Both the position numbers and the translations under genes were made by a program. Below, piece after piece: positions 7,811 to 16,742 of a stretch of DNA of 35,377 nt. Numbering within the stretch: the stretch's first letter is position 1; each line of letters opens with the position of its first letter. Origin of the DNA: Albidovulum sp. bin36 (GTDB lineage: Bacteria > Pseudomonadota > Alphaproteobacteria > Rhodobacterales > Rhodobacteraceae); NCBI GenBank assembly GCA_002238565.1, contig MPMP01000051.1, forward strand, positions 1 through 35,377. Reading direction: 5' to 3'. A model generated the notes under the pieces. The model made no database searches and had not been told where the DNA came from. It worked only from the letters and a program-made list of their open reading frames with translations.

Positions 7811-10800
7811 GACTTCGCCGCCTTGATTTGAACCGCTACGGAATGTTCGAGGATTTTTCTCTCGACTTCGGCCAGGAATCCCCTTCCGCCCCTGACTGCC
7901 ACATTGTCTTCGGACCCAACGAAGCAGGCAAAACGACCTTGTTCAACGGCCTTCTGGATTGCTTTTTCGCCTTTCCCAATCGAACTCCCTACGGTTTTCG
8001 CCACGGATCGACTCTCAGCGTCGGCGCAGCTCTGAACATAGACGGCAAGGAGCGCGGATTCGTACGGGTAAAGAAAAGAAATGATTCCCTGCTCGACGAC
8101 GCGGGCAATCCGGTCGACGAAGAACTCCTGTCGGCGGCACTAGGCCACCTGTCGCGCGAAGCCTGGACGACGATGTGCTCGCTAGACGAAAATTCTCTCG
8201 CCGCCGGCGCCGAAGATATTCTTGCCGCCAAAGGCGAGCTTGGCCCAATTATTTTTCAAAGCTCGGCGGGCCTGCACGACGTAACCAAAATTCTGGATAC
8301 GGCATTGAAAAATTCAGAAGAATTGTATGTTCCCGCATCGCGCGGAGGACGACGGCAAACCAAATTGCGAAAGCTCGTGGCGAAGGTCGCTGAAATCGAC
8401 GCTGAACTCAAGGTGATTGACACCAACGCAAGGACCTACAGGGAGCTGCGCGACAACCTGCAGGCATCGCGGGAATTGGAGGCGGAGGCGCGTTCGAAGC
8501 ACGAATTTCTGAATGCGCGACTTAGGCAGCTGGAAAATGTAAAAATCGCCCTTCCCGATGTCGGGGATTTGAAAGAAAGTCGGCTACTGGAAAGAGAATT
8601 GGAAAATTTCCCGAGAGTTCCGCCCGGAGCAATCCGGGAAGCCGAGGAATTGCACGCGAATTACGAAAAAGCCGAAGTCAGGAAGAACGGCGCGAAAGAG
8701 AGGCTGGATCGCCTCGAACGCGAGGGCGAAGCCGTAGCGACCGATCCGGAAGCCCTGCAATTCAGGCAACGGGTCGCCGCGCTGAGCCAGGCGGCCGCAT
8801 TTTCCAAGCGAATGAGCGAAGAACTCACTAGGAGACGGGAAGCCCGGAACGACCTAATCGGAAAATTGCGGCTGTCCATGATTTGCATCGGAAAGGATGG
8901 CGACGACGACCCTCGACGCTATGTGCTGGACGATTCCAGAATAGCCAACTTGAACTCGCTGACGGAAAGGTACTCCGAACTGCGACTGCATTCGGAAACC
9001 GCCAAGGAAGAGTTGCGCAAAGCCGAAATCGCCCTTCGGAGTTCCGGCGATATTTCCAAAATCTCCGCTTCCGTCAATTTGGAGGCGGAAAAGCTCGGTG
9101 CTGTCGCAAATGAAATCCGCGCAGCGGACTTGTCCGCGGAGATCAAGACAGCTTCCGCGAATTTAGAAAATGCGCGCGGGGCCGTCGATGCGGCCGTGGC
9201 GACATTGAAGCCCTGGAACGGCGATCCAAATCAAATTCCTTCCCAGGCGACGCCCTCCAGCCAACAGGCGGAAAGGTGGCGGGAAGCCGCGAAGGGATTC
9301 GACCGGGATGAACAAAGCATTATTGAGCAACAAGAGCGAAATGATCGCGAAATCGCGCAGATTCAAACTAAAATCCACAATTTGACCCAGCTGGAAGGTC
9401 TGGTTACCGACGAACAGGCGAGCGCTCTTCGTCAAGCGCGAGATCAAGCCTGGCAGACGCATTACCGCCATCTCGATAGGGAAACCGCCGACGCGTTCAA
9501 GGAGGCGATGGACGAGGACGACAGGGTTAGAGACATTCGGATTGAGCGTTCCGACCGGGTCGCGGAACTGCGCAACATTCAAATGCAGCTGAACGAAAGG
9601 ACGGCAAGCCGCGATTCATTTGGCCGAGAAATTCAGGGCTGTCATGAAAAAAGAAAAGAATTGTATTCCCGGGCGGCTTCGACTTTGGCTTCGCTCGGAT
9701 TGCCCGGCGACTTCGCACTTCTGGATCTCCCCGAATGGCTAAAACAACGGAGCCTGGCCGAAAAGGCAATCCTTGAATGCCGGAATCGAAAAAAGGAATA
9801 CGACGAGATCGAAGCCGCCCTAAAGGCAAGGAAGGAGGAATTGCTATCGGGACTAGCCAAGGCCGGCATGCCCGAAATTGATGGGAATGCGACGCTCAAA
9901 AGGCTTCTTTCAATTGCGGACGATGCAGCCGACAAGGCGAAAGAGGCCCGAACGCAGCTTGAAGCGGCGAATGAGCGGCGGCATGCAGCGAATGAGAATC
10001 TAAATGAACGCAAATCAGCTCTCGAAAGCGTCGGGGAAAGGCAGGCCGAATGGACAATGAGCTGGGATGAAGCGTGCCGCGATTCCTGGCTTCAGGGCAT
10101 TGGACCCGACCACGTCAAGGCGCTGCTCGACGAATTCCGCAAGTTGCGGGAAAATTCCAGCAGGCTCGACGAACTCAATCATCGCATCGACGGAATGGTT
10201 CAGGAAGTCGATAGCTTCATTCGGGAAGTCCGGAAACTGGCGGGCGAATTAGGCCATGATTCCGACGGCGACCCCTTCGCCGTGTTCGCCGACATTGAGC
10301 GACGCGTTAACGCCGCTGAAAATGCTCAGCGCGAATTCAAGCAAAACCGAACGGATAGCGATAGGGAATCAAGAGAGATTCAACGCACGGAAGACGAGAT
10401 CGCCGAAATCCGGCGACGAGTTTCCGAGCTTTCAAAGATATTGTCGGACGAGGATAGAACTTCTTCGCCGGGCGACCTGCTGCTTGCATTGCGCAAATGC
10501 GAGCAACGCGTCGAACTGCAGAAAAGGATAGCGAGCTACGAAAAACGGCTCAAAGATCTCCTGAACACCGAAACTGCAAGCGAAGCCGAGGCGCTGGTTG
10601 AGTCCCAAAGAGAAGCTCTTGATTCGGAGATCCTAGCCTGCAAAACGCAGGTAATATCCGCCGGGGAGGACTTCGAGGAGCGGGTCAGGGAAAGCTTGAC
10701 AGCGAAGACCCTGTTCGACTCGGTCGGATCGGACGAAAAAGCGGCTGCGCTAATTCAGGATCGGCAAACGGTTCTAGTCGAACTGGAAGACATGGCCAGG

Positions 10801-11298
10801 AGAGCTCTGCAGTCGCGACTCGGCGTATTCGCTGCAAGGCGCGCGCTCCAGAAATACCGGGAAGCCAATCGAAACGAACTTCTCGAAAACGCTACGAACT
10901 TCTTTTCGCGAATGACGCTTGGCAACTATTCCAGGCTGATTGCCGACGGATCCGCTCAAAACGACACTTTGATCGCTAGCCGCGAAAGCGACAATAGATC
11001 ATGCCAAGTGGACCACTTGTCGACAAGCACCCGGGTTCAGCTGTATCTCTCGCTGCGCCTCGCGGGGTTCGTGAGGTATTGCAAAGGCAACTCCCCGTTG
11101 CCTTTCGTGGCGGATGACATAATGGAAAGCTTCGACGACGACCGAGCGCGGCAGGCATTCCGTATCTTGTACGAAGTGTCCAAGTCGTGCCAAGTAATTT
11201 ATTTGACGCATCACGAGCATATGCTTGAAATTGCGGAAAAGGCTTGCGGCGGGAACATCCGCCAGCATTGCCTGCCTGCGCCGTCCAGTACCAATTAG
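7807..11298 (+). CDS. YhaN-like SMC/Rad50-type AAA ATPase with long coiled coil
   Basis: This 1163-aa protein has split ABC-ATPase ends separated by about 900 residues of charged, heptad-rich coiled coil. The N-terminus has Walker A GPNEAGKTT (36-44). The C-terminus has a signature-like LSTSTRVQ from 1071, Walker B FVADDIMESF with acidic residues at 1103-1104, and LTHH as the switch histidine. This is the Rad50/SbcC/RecN plan, and the sequence style matches YhaN. No CxxC zinc-hook motif is found in the middle, unlike Rad50 and SbcC, so the apex must join differently if it joins at all. It overlaps the upstream nuclease gene and very probably forms a complex with it for DNA end processing or repair. 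It is longer than Bacillus YhaN (about 960 aa). Confidence 0.87.
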   Translation: MRLRRLDLNRYGMFEDFSLDFGQESPSAPDCHIVFGPNEAGKTTLFNGLLDCFFAFPNRTPYGFRHGSTLSVGAALNIDGKERGFVRVKKRNDSLLDDAGNPVDEELLSAALGHLSREAWTTMCSLDENSLAAGAEDILAAKGELGPIIFQSSAGLHDVTKILDTALKNSEELYVPASRGGRRQTKLRKLVAKVAEIDAELKVIDTNARTYRELRDNLQASRELEAEARSKHEFLNARLRQLENVKIALPDVGDLKESRLLERELENFPRVPPGAIREAEELHANYEKAEVRKNGAKERLDRLEREGEAVATDPEALQFRQRVAALSQAAAFSKRMSEELTRRREARNDLIGKLRLSMICIGKDGDDDPRRYVLDDSRIANLNSLTERYSELRLHSETAKEELRKAEIALRSSGDISKISASVNLEAEKLGAVANEIRAADLSAEIKTASANLENARGAVDAAVATLKPWNGDPNQIPSQATPSSQQAERWREAAKGFDRDEQSIIEQQERNDREIAQIQTKIHNLTQLEGLVTDEQASALRQARDQAWQTHYRHLDRETADAFKEAMDEDDRVRDIRIERSDRVAELRNIQMQLNERTASRDSFGREIQGCHEKRKELYSRAASTLASLGLPGDFALLDLPEWLKQRSLAEKAILECRNRKKEYDEIEAALKARKEELLSGLAKAGMPEIDGNATLKRLLSIADDAADKAKEARTQLEAANERRHAANENLNERKSALESVGERQAEWTMSWDEACRDSWLQGIGPDHVKALLDEFRKLRENSSRLDELNHRIDGMVQEVDSFIREVRKLAGELGHDSDGDPFAVFADIERRVNAAENAQREFKQNRTDSDRESREIQRTEDEIAEIRRRVSELSKILSDEDRTSSPGDLLLALRKCEQRVELQKRIASYEKRLKDLLNTETASEAEALVESQREALDSEILACKTQVISAGEDFEERVRESLTAKTLFDSVGSDEKAAALIQDRQTVLVELEDMARRALQSRLGVFAARRALQKYREANRNELLENATNFFSRMTLGNYSRLIADGSAQNDTLIASRESDNRSCQVDHLSTSTRVQLYLSLRLAGFVRYCKGNSPLPFVADDIMESFDDDRARQAFRILYEVSKSCQVIYLTHHEHMLEIAEKACGGNIRQHCLPAPSSTN

Positions 11299-11378
11299 CC
11301 AGCTGGTCGGCGCAATCGGAAGCTGTAGCCGCGGGCCGGCAATCCGGATTGCGTCAACGAATTCGCAAACGATGAATT

Positions 11379-13778
11379 CTAGCCGGAACTCGGCGATTCC
11401 GGACGCGAGCGCCGACAATCCGATTCGATAAGCTCCGGAGGATCGTGCGCCGTGATTCCGGGAGTTGATTCGCCGATTCCTTCTACGTCGACAAGGCAGC
11501 TGTTGGCGCCCGGCCCCTGCGCAAGGCGCGACGTTCCTAGATCGGGCGTAAGCACATTCGGATTTCCATGCTTGCAAATGCTTCCGATTCGGCCCGGAGA
11601 TTCAGGATCGAACCAGGCGCCGGTCGCCATCTGCACTACGCCCCTTCGGATGCCGTCCGTAATTCTGACCGATGCGACGCAGGCCCCTCTCGAATTGAAA
11701 ACCTTTACCGTTTCGCCGTCTTGCAAGCCTCTATCCTCGGCATCGGCGGGATGCATGGAAATCGGTTCCCGGCCGTTGAGCTTGGATTTGCGGCTTTCGC
11801 TGCCCTGGTCGAGCTGCGAGTGCAGCTTGGCCGCGGGCTGGTTCGTGATCAAGTGCAGCGGATAGTCTTTATTGCCGGCGCCTAGCCATTCGCGGGGCGG
11901 CAGCCAAGTCGGGTGGCCGGGACAGTCCGCATAGCCGAATTTCGCGACCGTTTCCGAATAAATCTCGATTTTTCCCGATGGCGTTCCAAGGGCGCGCGAA
12001 TCCGGATCTCGTCGAAAATCCGAAAGAAAGCTGACAGGTTCCGCAGGAGGATCTAGCTTGAACCAGCCGGCGCGCTGAAATTCGTCATAGCCCGGCATCT
12101 CAGCGCCTTGCGATCCGGATCGCCTGGCCGTTTCCTCGTAAATCCATCGGATCCACTCCGCCGAGCTCCGGCCTCCGGTGAATTCCTCTTCAATTCCCAG
12201 GCATCTTGCGATTCCAGCGAGAATGTCGAAGTCGTTTCGGCTTTCGCCGACCGGCTCGACAGCTTTCCGCATCGCGACGGCGTACGGATCGCGCGGCGAA
12301 ATCGCTATATCGTCGCGTTCGAGGCTTGCCGTGCACGGCAAAACGATGTCGGCATGCTTCGCGGCCGGGTTCCAGCACCAATCATGGACGATAATGGTTT
12401 CAGGTTTTCGCCAGGCGGACAGCATGCGGTTTAAATCCTGATGGTGGTGGAACGGATTGCCGCCGGCCCAGTAAATCAACCGAATATCCGGGTATTTGTA
12501 TGTTGCTCCGTTATAGTCGAAATCTTCTCCCGCATTCAGAAGCATGTCGGATATTCGCGCAACGGGGATGAAGTCCTCGACTCCGTTCGCGCCCTGTGGG
12601 AGCGATGCCCCGGGAATTCGACTATAGTGTCCGCCAATGCTGTTTGTCGCGCTGTATCCGAACCCGATTCCGCGCCCGGGCAGTCCGATTTCGCCCAGAG
12701 CCGAAGCCAGAGCGATTCCCGCCCAGAACGGCTGTTCGCCGTATGCCTGCCTGGTAAGCGACCAACTCGTAGAAATCATCGTCTTTCTTGCCGCCATTCG
12801 CCGGGCTAGATTCTCGATCCGATCGGCGTCGATGCCGCAAATCCCGGCAGCCCAGTCGGCCGTCTTCGCCTTTCCGTCGACCTTGCCCTCGACATAGGCG
12901 CGGAACGTCTCGAACCCGACCGTAAATCGTTCAAGAAAATCGCGGTCGCACAGGTCTTCGGAGATCAGAACATGCATGATTCCGAGCATCAGTGCGGTGT
13001 CCGTGCAAGGGCGTATCGGCAGCCAGGAACTCCCGGCCGATTCATCGAGGTCCGACCGCAGCGGACCGACATTGACAAACTCGACGCCGGCATCCAGCGC
13101 TTGCTTCAATCCTTGCCTCTGCAGATGCGCTCCGACGCCGCCTGAATTTATCTGGCCGTTTTTAAGAGGGATGCCTCCGAAGGCGACAACGAGCTCGGCC
13201 CCCGTCGCGATCGCCGGCCAGCTTGTCGATTCGGGCAGGAAACTCCGGAACGCTCCGATTACGTGCGGGACCGCGACTTCCGCCGCAGCGAAACTGTAGG
13301 TGTTCTTGGAATGCGTATAGCCGCCGAAGCAGTTTAGGAACCTGTGAATCTGACTCTGCGCATGGTGGAACCTGCCGGCGCTTGCCCAGCCGTACGAGCC
13401 TGCGAAAATCCCGCGATTCCCGTATTCGCTCCGTACTCTGGTCAATTCCCTGGCGACCAGAGATTCCGCCTCCTGCCACGTCAGTTCAACAAATGCCTCT
13501 GCGCCCCGCCGTTCCGGATAGGTGCCCGGACCATTTTCCAGCCAGCTCTTTCGAACGCTCGGCCGCCGAATTCTGGTCGGCCCGTCGATCGCGTCGATAA
13601 TTCCTCGCCCGATCGGCGAAGCGTCAGGATCTTCCTCGAACCCGTGCAGCGCTTTTATCCGTCCGTTCCCGGTTTCGACCCTGTAGGCGCCCCAGTGCGT
13701 AGACGTGATGGGCAAGTCCTTCAGGCGGCTCGCCTTGTCGAAATCGTGGTCGCTCGCCGGTAGATCAAAGTTTCGCAT
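11379..13778 (-). CDS. Cytoplasmic molybdopterin oxidoreductase, BisC/DMSO-reductase type
   Basis: The roughly 799-aa protein belongs to the DMSO/TMAO/biotin-sulfoxide reductase branch of bis-MGD enzymes. It has SYGW (128-131) matching the active-site Tyr and Trp of DMSO reductase, then GGYTHSKNTYSFAAAE, where S162 aligns with the serine that ligates molybdenum. Cofactor-binding segments follow (YWAGGNPFHHHQDLN; DIVLPCTASLERDDI), then the C-terminal MGD domain (LITNQPAAKLHSQLD). There is no N-terminal [4Fe-4S] cysteine motif and no Tat signal, so a cytoplasmic BisC-like enzyme reducing biotin or methionine sulfoxide, or another S- or N-oxide, is most likely. ATG 13778 lacks a clear ribosome-binding site; TTG 13796 would add 6 residues. 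It follows mutS by 69 bp on the same strand. The exact substrate cannot be read from sequence. Confidence 0.85.
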   Translation of the reverse strand: MRNFDLPASDHDFDKASRLKDLPITSTHWGAYRVETGNGRIKALHGFEEDPDASPIGRGIIDAIDGPTRIRRPSVRKSWLENGPGTYPERRGAEAFVELTWQEAESLVARELTRVRSEYGNRGIFAGSYGWASAGRFHHAQSQIHRFLNCFGGYTHSKNTYSFAAAEVAVPHVIGAFRSFLPESTSWPAIATGAELVVAFGGIPLKNGQINSGGVGAHLQRQGLKQALDAGVEFVNVGPLRSDLDESAGSSWLPIRPCTDTALMLGIMHVLISEDLCDRDFLERFTVGFETFRAYVEGKVDGKAKTADWAAGICGIDADRIENLARRMAARKTMISTSWSLTRQAYGEQPFWAGIALASALGEIGLPGRGIGFGYSATNSIGGHYSRIPGASLPQGANGVEDFIPVARISDMLLNAGEDFDYNGATYKYPDIRLIYWAGGNPFHHHQDLNRMLSAWRKPETIIVHDWCWNPAAKHADIVLPCTASLERDDIAISPRDPYAVAMRKAVEPVGESRNDFDILAGIARCLGIEEEFTGGRSSAEWIRWIYEETARRSGSQGAEMPGYDEFQRAGWFKLDPPAEPVSFLSDFRRDPDSRALGTPSGKIEIYSETVAKFGYADCPGHPTWLPPREWLGAGNKDYPLHLITNQPAAKLHSQLDQGSESRKSKLNGREPISMHPADAEDRGLQDGETVKVFNSRGACVASVRITDGIRRGVVQMATGAWFDPESPGRIGSICKHGNPNVLTPDLGTSRLAQGPGANSCLVDVEGIGESTPGITAHDPPELIESDCRRSRPESPSSG

Positions 13779-13847
13779 TGAATTTTCGAGCTGCAATTCG
13801 CTCGCCCTGCAATATTCGTGGAAAGGCCAATCCCCGCGTATCTTCAG

Positions 13848-16496
13848 TCATCGGTCCATGCTAGCCTTTTTAAGCCTGTAAACCAGTTCAAGAGCGGAAA
13901 GCGGAGATAATTCATCGGGAGTAATGGAGTCCAGCATATCTTCGATGGGCGAGGCCCGCTGCAACGGCGCGCGATATTCGGCCGCAGCGGCGAAAAGCGG
14001 CAAATCGTCCAGAAGCAATTCGGCTTCGCTCTTTTGGTCCTTCCTGCCTTTTTCAAGGAGTTCCAGGATTTCAGTCGCCCGGCCGACGACCGTCGGCGGC
14101 ATGCCGGCGAGTTTCGCGACCTGCACGCCGTAGGAACGGTCGGCCGTCCCTTCCACGACCTCGTGCAGAAATACGACCTCGCCTTTCCATTCCTTGACCG
14201 CGACAGTCGCATTCGAAATTCTGGGCAGCCTATCCTTGAGGCTCGTCAGTTCATGGTAGTGCGTCGCAAAAAGAGCCCTGCAGCCGTTGATTTCGTGCAG
14301 GTGCTCCAAAGTCGCCCATGCGATTGCGAGGCCATCGTAGGTCGAGGTGCCTCGACCGATCTCATCCAGTATGACCAATGCGCCGGAATCGGCTTGATTG
14401 AGAATGGCGGCGGTCTCGACCATTTCTACCATGAACGTGGAGCGGCCTCTCGCAAGATCATCCGCCGCGCCCACCCGCGAAAACAACTGGGTTACCCTTC
14501 CGATCCTAGCCGATTCAGCCGGCACGAACGAGCCTGCCTGCGCCAATAGCGCAATCAGCGCATTCTGACGGAGGTAGGTCGACTTTCCCGACATGTTCGG
14601 TCCGGTAACCAGGCGAATTTTCGCCGCATCGCCGGAATCTCCCAGGAAGCAGCCATTGGCGACAAACGGCGACCCGCTTCGGCGTACCGCAGCCTCCACG
14701 ACCGGATGTCGGCCTTTGACGATGCCAAAGCTTTCGCTCTCGTCAACTTCGGGGCGGCACCAATTCTCCGCGGCCGCCAGTTCGGCCAAGGACGAAGCAA
14801 CGTCCAGTTCGGCCAGCGATCTAGCGGCGGCGCCGATCTGCGCCGCCCGAGCAACCGTTTTTTCGCACAGCTCGTCGAATATCCTATTCTCAATTTCCAG
14901 CGAACGCGTTCCGGCGTTCAAAATCATCGATTCGGTTTTTGCCAGCTTGGCAGTCGTAAACCGCATGGCGTTTGCCATGGTCTGCCGGTGAACGAATGTT
15001 TCCGACAGGGGTTCCGACAGCATTTTGTTCGAATACGCGGATGTGGTTTCCACGAAGTAGCCGAGCACGTTGTTGTGCTTTATTTTCAGAGAGTTGATTC
15101 CCGTGTCCCGAACATACTGCGCCTGCATCGCGGCAATGACGCTTCGACCTTCGTCGCGATGCTTTCTCATTTCATCGAGCTCCGGGTCCATGCCCGATGC
15201 GATAACGCCTCCGTCTCGCAGAAAAAGCGGCGGCTGGGCGACCAGCGCGGATTCCAGAGATTCCCGGAGATCATCGAAGCCGGACAATCTGCTCAATTCC
15301 TGCTCGAGCTCGGCGGGCGCGCTCTTACCTTCGAAAAGACCGCTTGCTGAATCGGCAACGTCAAGGCCGTCGCGGATAGCCGCCAAATCGCGCGGGCCGG
15401 CCCGCTCCAGCCCCAATCTCGAAAGCGATCTCTCCATATCGGGAAGTTTCTTGAACAGCGTTCTTAGATCGCTTCGCAAATCGTCGTTTTCGATGAAGAA
15501 ATCGACTGCCGCCAGGCGTGAATTTATAGTCGCCAGGTCGGTAGAGGGCGCCGAAAGACGTCTTTCCAGCAGGCGCGCGCCGGCGGCTGTACTTGTGCGG
15601 TCCAGCACAGAAACAAGGGATCCGTCCCGACCGCCGGAAATCGATTCCGTGAGTTCAAGATTCCGCCGGCTCGCCGCGTCGATCTGCATGACGGATTCCG
15701 GATTTTCCGCTTGCGGCCGCTGCAGCAGCGGCAGCCTGCCTTTCTGCGTTAGTTCCAAATAGCCGACAATGGCGCCAAGAACAGAAAGCTCCGGGCGCCC
15801 GAAAGCGCCGAATGCGTCCAGGGACTCGACGCCGAATAGGCTGCGCAGTCGAACTTCGCCTTCCGCGCTATCGAATTCGACGCCCGGCATGGGCCATATC
15901 GAGGCACCGCTTTCAGCCGCGATCTGCTTGAAAACCTCGTCGCAGGATTCAGATAGAAGTATTTCCCGCGGCGCGATCCTCGCCAGCTGGGGTCCAAGCC
16001 TCGAAGGCGGACAGGCCATGACGCGAAAATCGCCGGATGAGATATCGACCCAGGCAACCGCGGACTCGCCTCGTATGTCGCAGATTGCAGCAAGAAAATT
16101 GTGCCTGCGAGCGTCCAGCAGCGCATCTTCCGTTATAGTGCCGGGCGTTAGCAGGCGCTTGACTTCCCGTTTGACGAGGGACTTCGATCCGCGCTTCCTA
16201 GCCTCGGAAGGGTCTTCCGTCTGTTCGCAAACCGCGACCCTAAAGCCTTTTCGAATTAGATTCTGCAAATATGATTCCGCCGTATGAACCGGCACGCCGC
16301 ACATCGGAATGTTTTTGCCGCTCGCCTTGCCGCGCTTCGTCAAGGCAATGTCGAGCGCTGCGGCGGCCGCAACCGCATCGTCGAAAAACATTTCGTAGAA
16401 GTCGCCCATGCGGTAGAAAAGCAGCGCGTCCCGATGCTGCGCCTTGATGGCGTTGTACTGCGCCATCATCGGCGACAAGTCGCTGGTCTCGGACAC
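13848..16496 (-). CDS. mutS: DNA mismatch repair protein MutS
   Basis: This 882-aa MutS is complete. The mismatch-wedging motif is GDFYEMF with F33 and E35, the residues that stack on and hydrogen-bond the mispair. Connector, lever and clamp domains follow, then the ABC ATPase with Walker A GPNMSGKST (632-640), Walker B and signature LDEIGRGTSTYDG (D711-E712) and FATHYHEL. The C-terminal helix-turn-helix dimerisation region ends the protein. It starts with GTG at 16496, supported by GGGAGG six bases upstream. MutS recognises mismatches and recruits MutL, which is not in this window. It is divergent from maeB across 246 bp, and the oxidoreductase gene lies 69 bp downstream. Confidence 0.98.
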   Translation of the reverse strand: MSETSDLSPMMAQYNAIKAQHRDALLFYRMGDFYEMFFDDAVAAAAALDIALTKRGKASGKNIPMCGVPVHTAESYLQNLIRKGFRVAVCEQTEDPSEARKRGSKSLVKREVKRLLTPGTITEDALLDARRHNFLAAICDIRGESAVAWVDISSGDFRVMACPPSRLGPQLARIAPREILLSESCDEVFKQIAAESGASIWPMPGVEFDSAEGEVRLRSLFGVESLDAFGAFGRPELSVLGAIVGYLELTQKGRLPLLQRPQAENPESVMQIDAASRRNLELTESISGGRDGSLVSVLDRTSTAAGARLLERRLSAPSTDLATINSRLAAVDFFIENDDLRSDLRTLFKKLPDMERSLSRLGLERAGPRDLAAIRDGLDVADSASGLFEGKSAPAELEQELSRLSGFDDLRESLESALVAQPPLFLRDGGVIASGMDPELDEMRKHRDEGRSVIAAMQAQYVRDTGINSLKIKHNNVLGYFVETTSAYSNKMLSEPLSETFVHRQTMANAMRFTTAKLAKTESMILNAGTRSLEIENRIFDELCEKTVARAAQIGAAARSLAELDVASSLAELAAAENWCRPEVDESESFGIVKGRHPVVEAAVRRSGSPFVANGCFLGDSGDAAKIRLVTGPNMSGKSTYLRQNALIALLAQAGSFVPAESARIGRVTQLFSRVGAADDLARGRSTFMVEMVETAAILNQADSGALVILDEIGRGTSTYDGLAIAWATLEHLHEINGCRALFATHYHELTSLKDRLPRISNATVAVKEWKGEVVFLHEVVEGTADRSYGVQVAKLAGMPPTVVGRATEILELLEKGRKDQKSEAELLLDDLPLFAAAAEYRAPLQRASPIEDMLDSITPDELSPLSALELVYRLKKASMDR

Positions 16497-16629
16497 GATG
16501 CCTCCCTTGAAGCAAGCATTCCGGCGGATACCGGGCTATTCGGCTGGCGAAGGAAATAATGGAACCTTGCAAGGTTCTCCACATGTATTTTCCGCAAATC
16601 AAGCCCCTGCGCTCAATTTAGGGACTATT

Positions 16630-16647
16630 GCCGCGGCAAACCGCGGC
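16630..16647. repeat. Perfect hairpin in the mutS-maeB divergent region
   Basis: GCCGCGG (16630-16636) and CCGCGGC (16641-16647) form a perfect 7-bp stem with a CAAA loop. It sits 95 bp before the maeB start and 134 bp before the mutS start. As DNA it could be a protein-binding palindrome for either gene; as RNA it would be a stable leader hairpin. No U tract follows. Confidence 0.45.
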
Positions 16648-16742
16648 GCCGGGGCTTGTATTATTCAGGCTTTCGGAGAATTGTCATTCGAATGGAATCC
16701 CGGCGTTCAGGCTGGCGGATCGAGGCAATTTGAGAGCGGAGC

